Source: Spirochaetaceae bacterium
GTDB lineage: Bacteria; Spirochaetota; Spirochaetia; Treponematales; Breznakiellaceae
DNA: 11,024 nucleotides
Assembly: GCA_031265635.1 (NCBI GenBank)
Contig: JAISCK010000101.1
Coordinates: forward strand, 1 to 11,024
Direction of reading: 5' to 3'
In this document: positions 5,733 through 11,024 of the stretch, in pieces
Numbering within the stretch: position 1 is the stretch's first letter
How the letters are laid out: every line of letters begins with the position of its first letter
Position numbers and translations under genes: made by a program
The notes under the pieces: generated by a model
The model's input: only the letters and a program-made list of their open reading frames with translations
The model's database searches: none
What the model was told of the DNA's origin: nothing

Positions 5733-7064
5733 GCTAAAAAACTCAGCATGGCGCAGAAACTGGGGTTTGGGGTTTTCGACCTTGGGGGCAATCTTTTTTT
5801 TACGGTTATCGGTTTCTGGAGCCTCAATTACCTCACCGATGTTGTGGGACTTGCGGCGTGGTGGGCCGGATTTGCGATTATGATTGGCAAAGTCTGGGAC
5901 GCGGTGACCGATCCCCTTATGGGCTATGTTTCCGACCGTACCCGTTCACCCTGGGGAAGAAGGCGGCCCTATCTTCTCTTTGGCGCGCTGCCTATGGCGC
6001 TGGCCATGTGGTTCTTTTTTACCAGCCCTTCTACCAGTAATCCCGTGCTGCTTGTGATCTGGGCCGCGGGGGCGCTGGTTCTCCTTAATACGGCGGGGAC
6101 CATCATCAACATACCGTATTCTTCATTGACACCGGAGCTTTCTGGCGATTATCACGAAAGGACCAGCCTCAACGGTTACCGTTTTGGTTTCGCGGTTTTT
6201 GGGACCCTCATAGGCGCGGCGGCGGTGCAGCCCATTGTGGAACGCTTTCCCGGCAGGCGCGCTGGCTTTTCGGCCCTGGGCGCCATGCTGGGCGGCCTCA
6301 TCATGGTTACCACCCTGATCACCTTTTTCGGAACCAGGGAAAAGCGGCACAGCAGCGCTGATTATCCTGTCGAAGGGTTCTTTGCCACTTACGGCGCCGT
6401 GTTCCGCAACCGGCCCTTTGTGTTTCTCCTCCTGACCTACGCGCTTCATATCATGGGGATTACTTTTCTCCAGGGCATACTGGTGTACTATGTCAAATAT
6501 ATGTACGGAAGGGAAGATCTCGCCTATGCCGCGATGGGGCTGCTCCTCCTTGTAGCCATGATTTTTATTCCCGTGTCGGTACTGGTTTCAAAATATATAG
6601 GAAAAAAGAAAACTTACCAAATCTGTTTTGGCATACTCGTTTTGTGCTGTATGCTTATCTTCTTTCTGGGCCACGATCTGGGAACGCGGTTTTTTATGGG
6701 CCTCATGGTCCTGGCGGGAATAGGCGTAGGCTTTAGCTATGTCGCGCCTTTCGCTATGGTTCCCGACGCCATAGAGTTTGACGCGGCGGCAAGCGGTGAG
6801 CGCAAGGAAGGGGCCTACTACGGTATATGGACCTTTGTGTCCAAACTGGGTACGGCGCTGGCCTTTTCCCTCTCCGGCCTGGTGCTTGGCCTGGGCGCTT
6901 ACAGCGCCGGAGCGGTCCAGGGGGCCGGGTCCCTTTTGGCTATACGAATCATCATCGGCCCCCTTCCGGCCCTCGCGCTGTGCGGGGCGTTCTTTATGGT
7001 ACGGTTCTACCCCATTGATGAAAAAACCTACAGGCGGCTGGTACTTTCCAATCATGACACATAA
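5727..7064 (+). CDS. MFS sugar:cation symporter, GPH family (MelB/XynB-like)
   Basis: This 445-aa inner-membrane transporter probably brings in a glycoside, pentoside or hexuronide with Na+ or H+. The N-terminus KLSMAQKLGFGVFDLGGNLFF and TDVVGL are typical of glycoside-pentoside-hexuronide:cation symporters. The segment KVWDAVTDPLMGYVSDRTRSPWGRRRPY carries D58 and D62, which align with the cation-site aspartates D55 and D59 of MelB, followed by the conserved cytoplasmic loop. About twelve hydrophobic segments are visible and the length is normal. The ATG lies in repeat block B without a clear Shine-Dalgarno (GGGG 4 nt upstream at best). It fits the family N-terminus better than the next ATG at 5748. 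The exporter gene overlaps its 3' end, so the two are probably co-transcribed. The sugar cannot be named. Confidence 0.9.
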   Translation: MAAKKLSMAQKLGFGVFDLGGNLFFTVIGFWSLNYLTDVVGLAAWWAGFAIMIGKVWDAVTDPLMGYVSDRTRSPWGRRRPYLLFGALPMALAMWFFFTSPSTSNPVLLVIWAAGALVLLNTAGTIINIPYSSLTPELSGDYHERTSLNGYRFGFAVFGTLIGAAAVQPIVERFPGRRAGFSALGAMLGGLIMVTTLITFFGTREKRHSSADYPVEGFFATYGAVFRNRPFVFLLLTYALHIMGITFLQGILVYYVKYMYGREDLAYAAMGLLLLVAMIFIPVSVLVSKYIGKKKTYQICFGILVLCCMLIFFLGHDLGTRFFMGLMVLAGIGVGFSYVAPFAMVPDAIEFDAAASGERKEGAYYGIWTFVSKLGTALAFSLSGLVLGLGAYSAGAVQGAGSLLAIRIIIGPLPALALCGAFFMVRFYPIDEKTYRRLVLSNHDT

Positions 7065-8022
7065 CAAGGTTGAACCAAAAAACGCCGTGGACAGGATGTC
7101 CAGGGCCGCTCTTATACGCCTGGCCTCTGTCATTGCCCTTGTTGGAAACGCGGTCCTCGCCTCGGTAAAAATTGTCATCGGTCTCAGGGCGGGGAGCCTT
7201 GCCGTTGTGGGCGACGGCATTGATTCGTCAATCGACGTGCTTATCGCAATCATGTCCCTGGTTGTGGCGCGTATCATTGCCCGGCCCGCCGACACGAACC
7301 ATCCCTGGGGCCACGGCAGGGAAGAGACTGTGGCTACCGCGTTGCTTTCCTTCATACTTTTTTTCGCCGGGGCGCAGCTTATACTCAAGGCCGGAACAAA
7401 CCTCCTTTCCGGCTCGCGTCTCGAAACCCCCGGCCTCCCGGCCCTTGTCGCGACCGGCGTCTCGATATGCGGAAAACTGCTTCTTGCCGTAAGCCAGTTT
7501 GTCCTGGGGAAAAAGGGCAAATCGGCCATGCTCAGGGCCAACGCGAAAAACATGGCATCGGATGTCATCATTTCGGCGGGGGTCCTTGCCGGCCTTGTTG
7601 CGGCCATTGCCACCGGCATAGCGGCCATTGATTCCATAGCGGCAATACTGGTCGGCTTTTGGGTTATCAAATCTTCCATAAGCATCTTTATAGAGGTCAA
7701 TGTGGAACTCATGGACGGAACCAGCGGGACCGAACCGTACCGGGAAGTCTTTGAGGCGGTCAGGCAGGTTGAGGGCGCGGGTAATCCCCACCGCACCCGC
7801 ATGCGCCGCATAGGCGGATTTTGGGACATTGATATTGATATTGAAGTTGACCCCGCCCTTACGGTGAAGAAGGCCCACCATATCGCCACCGAGGTAGAGA
7901 AGGCCATCAAAGAACGTGTTGACAATGTCTACGACATCATGGTTCATGTTGAACCCGCGGGCGAAGAAGACCGTCACGGCGAGGAAAGTTTTGGCCTCAG
8001 CGAGGAGCATGTGCGCGAGTAA
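7054..8022 (+). CDS. Cation diffusion facilitator family metal exporter
   Basis: This 322-aa CDF protein exports divalent metal from the cytoplasm in exchange for protons. Membrane helix 2 has D57 and D61 (DSSID). The NHPWGHGREE segment (82-91) matches the family's HPYGHGK-E loop. Helix 5 has N166-M-A-S-D170, where zinc-type members have His-x-x-x-Asp. The C-terminal cytoplasmic domain (about 215-305) carries H275, H276, H298 and E300 (VHVEP), matching the metal-binding HxDP of FieF-like proteins. ATG 7054 overlaps the symporter stop by 11 nt, and the frame is also open far upstream inside the symporter. A downstream ATG at 7099 is a possible alternative start, since the conserved region begins there. 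Because His is replaced by Asn, metal choice (Zn, Mn, Fe, Co or Ni) is open. The neighbouring Ni/Co importer makes Ni or Co worth considering. Confidence 0.88.
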   Translation: MTHNKVEPKNAVDRMSRAALIRLASVIALVGNAVLASVKIVIGLRAGSLAVVGDGIDSSIDVLIAIMSLVVARIIARPADTNHPWGHGREETVATALLSFILFFAGAQLILKAGTNLLSGSRLETPGLPALVATGVSICGKLLLAVSQFVLGKKGKSAMLRANAKNMASDVIISAGVLAGLVAAIATGIAAIDSIAAILVGFWVIKSSISIFIEVNVELMDGTSGTEPYREVFEAVRQVEGAGNPHRTRMRRIGGFWDIDIDIEVDPALTVKKAHHIATEVEKAIKERVDNVYDIMVHVEPAGEEDRHGEESFGLSEEHVRE

Positions 8023-8044
8023 GCGCCGCGCCTTTCCTCATGTC

Positions 8045-8737
8045 TCAGGCGGAAGTCCGGCCCAAAGGCAGTTCCAGGCCTATGCTTTGCAGATAGCCTT
8101 GGTCAAGGAGCAGGCCGGGAACAGGAGACTGGGCGGACAGTTCCCCGTTATGCAGAAAGATAACGCGGTCGGCTATATCAAGGATCATGTCAAGATCATG
8201 GCTGGCGATTATCCTTGTGCGGTCCAGTCCCTTTATCAGCGTGATGATATTTCTGCGGGCCCTTGGGTCAAGGGAAGCAGTAGGTTCGTCCAGCAGCAAA
8301 ACTTCATGTTCCATGATGAGGATTGACGCTATGGCCGCCCTCTGCTTTTCGCCGCCTGAAAGCCTGTACGGCGCCCGGGCGGCAAGATGTTCGGCGTCAA
8401 CCAGGCGCAGCGCCTGGAGCGCCCTTTCCCTGCCTGTTTCAGGCGGGACTCCCTTCTTCATTATGCCAAAGGCAACATCCTCCCAGACGCTCGGCATGAA
8501 AAACTGATTGTCAGGATTCTGAAACACAAGGCCCGTCTTGTGTCCGCCGCCTATTGTTATTGAACCGGATGAAGGCTTCATGCAGGAGGCCAGCAGTTCG
8601 AGGAGCGTTGATTTTCCCGACCCGTTGGCTCCGGCAATACATACGCAGGAACCTTTTTCCACGGAAAAGCTGATATTTTGAAGGACCTTTGCCTTGTCAT
8701 ACGCATACGACAGGCTTTCAACCTTTACTTGTTCCAA
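8045..8737 (-). CDS. cbiO: Ni/Co ECF importer ATPase (CbiO/NikO)
   Basis: This 230-aa cytoplasmic ATPase powers the nickel/cobalt transporter with CbiQ and CbiM. Motifs are Walker A GANGSGKST (36-44), FQNPDNQFF with Q73 (the ECF-type Q-loop), signature LSGGE (126-130), Walker B VLLLDEP (146-152) and H180 in ASHDLD. It is somewhat shorter than the usual 270-280 residues, so the C-terminal domain is small or missing. The start is TTG at 8735-8737. An in-frame stop 12 nt upstream leaves no ATG, and the product then begins MEQVKVESLSYAYD as expected for the family. It overlaps cbiQ by 13 nt and ends 22 nt from the convergent exporter gene. Nickel versus cobalt cannot be decided. Confidence 0.9.
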   Translation of the reverse strand: MEQVKVESLSYAYDKAKVLQNISFSVEKGSCVCIAGANGSGKSTLLELLASCMKPSSGSITIGGGHKTGLVFQNPDNQFFMPSVWEDVAFGIMKKGVPPETGRERALQALRLVDAEHLAARAPYRLSGGEKQRAAIASILIMEHEVLLLDEPTASLDPRARRNIITLIKGLDRTRIIASHDLDMILDIADRVIFLHNGELSAQSPVPGLLLDQGYLQSIGLELPLGRTSA

Positions 8738-9432
8738 AGCGGCCCCGCGTCAAGAAAAAAGAGCAGTACGGAGAGGAGCATAACGGCGGCCAAAAGCAGA
8801 CTGTCTTGTGCCTTCCATTTGAAAGTTGTGGTAATGGGGAAAGAGCCGTCAAAACCCCTGAGACGCATCGCCGCGGAGACTTTTTCTGAACGGAGTACGG
8901 CGCTTGCCAGGGCCGATGAAAAAACCGCCGTATAGGAACGCCAGGCCGCAAGGGTTCCCTGCCGGGGCCGGCGCAGGCGCATCGCCAGTATTGCCACGAA
9001 GACTCTTTCATACAGGACAAAAATATACCTGTAGCAAAGGACAAGGAGGGCGGCCAGTTTGGGGGGAACTTTTAACGCAAGGAGGGCAGAAGCGATGACG
9101 CCCATGTTCATGGGTATAACGAAAAACATATACGCCAGGGCCGCCGCGTTTACGCGCAGGGTATACAGCGCCGCTTTGAGCGCGCTTTCCCCGCCCAGCG
9201 GCATGGTAACAAAAAGCATCAGGCAAAATACATTGACGCGGACCATGCGGCGCATCACTGTTTTGCCGTCCCGCGCCAACGCAAGAAACAAAACCGGTAT
9301 GACGCCAATGAGCAGGCAAAAAGCCGATACCTGTATCACCGCCATAATGAAAACAGCCCCCGCCGCCAGGCGGCAGCGGGCGTCGCTGGTTTTCAAAGGG
9401 TCATGGTTAAACGCAAGACTGTTTGGATACAT
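8725..9432 (-). CDS. cbiQ: Ni/Co ECF importer transmembrane coupling subunit (CbiQ/NikQ, EcfT type)
   Basis: This 235-aa membrane protein transmits ATPase movement to CbiM. Hydrophobic segments occur at about 22-52, 65-80, 95-120, 125-148 and 210-228. Two coupling-helix motifs of the EcfT type are visible: A-M-R-L-R at 150-154 and A-M-R-L-R-G at 188-193, the latter within SEKVSAAMRLRGFDG. The first lacks the usual Gly after the second Arg (it is Arg155). ATG 9430-9432 is inside the cbiM coding region, giving a 26-nt overlap and no strong ribosome site. Expression therefore probably relies on translational coupling. Length is slightly below the usual 240-260. Confidence 0.88.
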   Translation of the reverse strand: MYPNSLAFNHDPLKTSDARCRLAAGAVFIMAVIQVSAFCLLIGVIPVLFLALARDGKTVMRRMVRVNVFCLMLFVTMPLGGESALKAALYTLRVNAAALAYMFFVIPMNMGVIASALLALKVPPKLAALLVLCYRYIFVLYERVFVAILAMRLRRPRQGTLAAWRSYTAVFSSALASAVLRSEKVSAAMRLRGFDGSFPITTTFKWKAQDSLLLAAVMLLSVLLFFLDAGPLWNK

Positions 9433-10006
9433 AACGGGGCAAAAGGCGCTTCAAAAAAGCCGCGCAAAACAGGGTGATGATTCCTTCTACCACGGCAAGG
9501 GGCAGATTGGCCGCGAAAACAAGGAACGCCGTGGAAGAAAGATCCTTTGCGCTGAGAAAAAGGGACAGGGTTACCAGGGCTGAACCAACGATAACCGCGA
9601 TAAAACCGGCGCTGAAAGCCGCAGCCAGGTAAAGGCGCTCAGGAAAAATCCGCCATACGAAAAAAGCAACAAGGGCGGCGCTCCCCATTATCGTGGTATT
9701 CACCCCAAGGGAAAGCAGCCCCCCGAACTGCAAGAGGAGTCCTTGCAGCAGCAGCGCGGTAAAAAGCGCCGGTACGGCGCTCCAGCCGAGCAGCATTCCC
9801 GCAAGGCCAAGGACTGTCAAGTGTATGCTGGAAGGCCCCAGGGGCACATGAACCAGGGAAACAAGAAACAGGGCCGCTGAAACCAGGGCTGTTTCGGGCA
9901 GCTTGTCCGGGGCGGTTTTTTTAAGGCCCGCGCCGAGACCGGCGGCGGCAAGGCCCCAGCCGGCGGCGATAAGTGGCGCGGACAGAACGCCCTCACTGAT
10001 GTGCAT
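9407..10006 (-). CDS. cbiM: Ni/Co ECF importer substrate-binding membrane subunit (CbiM/NikM)
   Basis: This 199-aa membrane protein binds the metal and moves it across the inner membrane. It begins MHISEGVL, the family hallmark. In characterised NikM/CbiM, metal is held by the free amino group of Met1, His2 and a later His. Here His62 (GPSSIHLTVLG) fits that third ligand, and His53 is another candidate. About six or seven hydrophobic helices are visible. The start is certain because His2 must follow Met1, and GGAGG lies about 10 nt upstream. It overlaps the preceding gene by 14 nt and cbiQ by 26 nt. Sequence alone does not separate nickel from cobalt. The accompanying DUF4198 protein is more often seen with nickel systems (family recall). 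Confidence 0.92.
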   Translation of the reverse strand: MHISEGVLSAPLIAAGWGLAAAGLGAGLKKTAPDKLPETALVSAALFLVSLVHVPLGPSSIHLTVLGLAGMLLGWSAVPALFTALLLQGLLLQFGGLLSLGVNTTIMGSAALVAFFVWRIFPERLYLAAAFSAGFIAVIVGSALVTLSLFLSAKDLSSTAFLVFAANLPLAVVEGIITLFCAAFLKRLLPRYVSKQSCV

Positions 10007-10466
10007 AAGAAGCGGCCCTCCCCGGCGAGGTCTTCTTCAAAATAAAATTGTACGCGGCGAAAATATTCAAAATAAGGCTCAAACCAAGGAATATACGCAG
10101 CCACAGCGGTCCGCTTCCGGCGGTTTTTTTTATGCGGCCTGATTCGCCTTTTTCCGCGTTTAGGTCAATCACGCCCTTGTGTCCCTGCCCGTCTTCGGCC
10201 TCGACCCTCCACTCGCCGCTTTCATCGGGGACAAAGGAAAAACAGCCGTTCCTGTCTGTCCAGCCCGCAATGGTTTCTACCGCCGGCGACGCGGGAGAAA
10301 AGACCTTTACATCCGCGTATGCCATAGCTTCGCCGGTGCTGTACCAAAAACGGACAACAGAGGCCGGGGCGGAGAACACTTCCGTCTCTACCCCGTGGGG
10401 GTAAAGCGCTCCGGCCAGAAACAGCATCCCCAGGGCAAGCAGGGGCCGCGGGATATTCACTTTCAT
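9993..10466 (-). CDS. Extracytoplasmic auxiliary subunit of Ni/Co importer (NikL/CbiN-like)
   Basis: This 157-aa protein has an N-terminal signal or anchor (about residues 5-22), an extracytoplasmic domain with a carboxypeptidase-regulatory-like beta fold, and a C-terminal membrane helix (about 119-143). Two anchors around an outer domain match the topology of CbiN/NikN/NikL accessory subunits, which help load or open CbiM. Conserved-looking parts are PHGVETEV, YSTGEAMAYADVKVFSP, GWTDRNGCFSFVPDESGEWRVEAEDG and QGH. His24 lies just after the signal segment and could take part in metal handling. Its ATG overlaps the upstream gene's stop as ATGA, and its 3' end overlaps cbiM by 14 nt. No separate cbiN is present, so this probably replaces it. 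The NikL name is inferred from position and topology. Confidence 0.72.
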   Translation of the reverse strand: MKVNIPRPLLALGMLFLAGALYPHGVETEVFSAPASVVRFWYSTGEAMAYADVKVFSPASPAVETIAGWTDRNGCFSFVPDESGEWRVEAEDGQGHKGVIDLNAEKGESGRIKKTAGSGPLWLRIFLGLSLILNIFAAYNFILKKTSPGRAASYAHQ

Positions 10467-11024
10467 TTAACGGTAAACACCACGATGGATTTAAGGGATT
10501 CTTCGTCGTAGTTCGGATTGCCGCTTACAGACGCGGTATGTCCGACCTGGACCATCCATATTCCCCGCTCGTTAGGGGTAATGCTTACCTGGCCGCCGGA
10601 ATCGCTTGTTGTCGTTACGGCATAGGCTTCCTGTTCTCTTGAATTGAAGTTCTGGTAAGTCGCGTTTACCGTCGCGTTCCGCAGAGGCTGGCCCCTGTAG
10701 AGAACCCTGAAAACAGCCGGTCTGCCGCTTGTTATATCGGCCGGATTGGTTACCGGAACGATTTCCAGGGTCAGGCCCAGGGGCGCGGCAAAACTTCTGT
10801 CGCCTGAAAGGGGATTGATGTAGGTCTTGCACCACTTTTCATTCCAGGATGTCTTGGTAACGGTAAAGCCCCTGGCGCTTACATTGGGCCTGCTTCCCTC
10901 CTGGCTTCCCCTGGTCGTGGTACTGTAGAAAATCAATTTTCTGTTGCTTAACACTACCGCCGGGGCGTCCCCGTTAAGCCGGTACGAACCGGTGTAAATG
11001 GTTCTGGCGTTATCGGCCCGCAAG
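10463..11024 (-). CDS. DUF4198 extracytoplasmic protein of Ni/Co importer (NikK-like), 5' end beyond window
   Basis: The visible 187 codons are the C-terminal part of a DUF4198-family protein. Signs are LGLTLEIVPVTNPADI, GRPAVFRVLYRGQPLRNATVNATY, EAYAVTTTSDSGGQVSI, a GIWMVQVGH strand and the end SIVVFTVK. The family is a periplasmic or surface beta-sandwich often encoded next to nickel/cobalt transporters, where it is thought to bind or deliver metal. No stop or plausible ATG occurs before the right edge. The codon at 11021-11023 is TTG but is most likely internal, since the family's signal peptide is missing. The stop overlaps the next gene's ATG by 4 nt (ATGA), so it is the upstream visible member of the operon. 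The operon promoter must lie beyond the window. Confidence 0.8.
   Translation of the reverse strand, partial: LRADNARTIYTGSYRLNGDAPAVVLSNRKLIFYSTTTRGSQEGSRPNVSARGFTVTKTSWNEKWCKTYINPLSGDRSFAAPLGLTLEIVPVTNPADITSGRPAVFRVLYRGQPLRNATVNATYQNFNSREQEAYAVTTTSDSGGQVSITPNERGIWMVQVGHTASVSGNPNYDEESLKSIVVFTVK

Noticed and set aside
6778..7053. Extended upstream start for the exporter
   Set aside because: The frame is open here but lies inside the symporter, and the conserved CDF sequence begins only after 7054.
6588..7925. Long minus-strand open frame (445 codons) opposite the symporter and exporter
   Set aside because: It is antisense to two well-supported genes, has low-complexity composition (Ser, Arg, Met, Thr rich) and matches no family. 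It arises from GC-rich codon use on the other strand.
7228..8010. Minus-strand open frame of 260 codons opposite the exporter
   Set aside because: It is wholly inside the exporter on the other strand, with no recognisable motifs.
8010..8032. Possible bidirectional terminator between the convergent exporter and cbiO genes
   Set aside because: Only a 5-bp GCGCG/CGCGC pairing with a 9-nt loop and no clear T-run on either strand; too weak to call.
8462..8480. ATGCCAAAGGCAAC resembling repeat block A
   Set aside because: It is coding sequence of the CbiO ATPase, and the similarity is short and stops after about 14 nt.
10463..11023. TTG at 11021-11023 as the true start of the DUF4198 gene
   Set aside because: It falls at the window edge and would leave the protein without the signal peptide and N-terminal domain of the family; a truncated view is the simpler reading.

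Overview
The window is GC-rich bacterial chromosome, about 55% GC by eye. Its twelve protein genes and fragments are packed tightly. The best guess for the host is a spirochaete of the Treponema group, perhaps a gut-associated one. That guess rests on the PD-(D/E)XK 'Rpn'-type gene with its Gly-every-four-residues tail, which I recall as abundant in treponemes, and on the overall gene mix. It is family recall, not a database result.

Region 1 (1-4429, minus strand) is one operon read right to left: a lipoprotein solute-binding protein of the ferric-iron (FbpA/AfuA-like) class, a fused two-domain permease, an ATPase with a TOBE-type tail, and a ComEC-type metallo-beta-lactamase-fold protein that runs off the left edge. 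Together the first three form a complete type I importer. The substrate is probably Fe3+ or another small anion or complex. The MBL protein's role is unknown.

Region 2 (4430-5726) is the most unusual part. A 307-aa Rpn-family nuclease gene (plus strand) lies between two copies of a two-block repeat. Each copy has a 29-nt block (28/29 identical) followed by a 26-nt block (25/26 identical), with unrelated spacers of 37 and 15 nt. The right copy forms the leader and start codon of the next gene. The left copy holds a possible 42-codon ORF and the -35 box of the importer operon's predicted promoter. The nuclease gene has a very good predicted sigma70-type promoter (TTGAAA, 17 nt, TATAGT) so close to its ATG that the mRNA would be nearly leaderless.

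Region 3 (5727-8022, plus strand) holds a GPH/MelB-type sugar:cation symporter and a cation diffusion facilitator metal exporter that overlaps its end by 11 bp.

Region 4 (8045-11024, minus strand) is a nickel/cobalt ECF-type importer operon with every junction overlapping: a DUF4198 extracytoplasmic protein (cut by the right edge), a small NikL/CbiN-like two-anchor protein, CbiM/NikM, CbiQ/NikQ and CbiO/NikO. It converges on the exporter gene with only 22 bp between them. The window therefore carries two metal-type uptake systems and one metal efflux gene.

No tRNA, rRNA, CRISPR array or classical insertion sequence was seen, and no stretch longer than 300 bases lacks a gene. The clearest candidate for something undescribed is the repeat-bracketed nuclease cassette.
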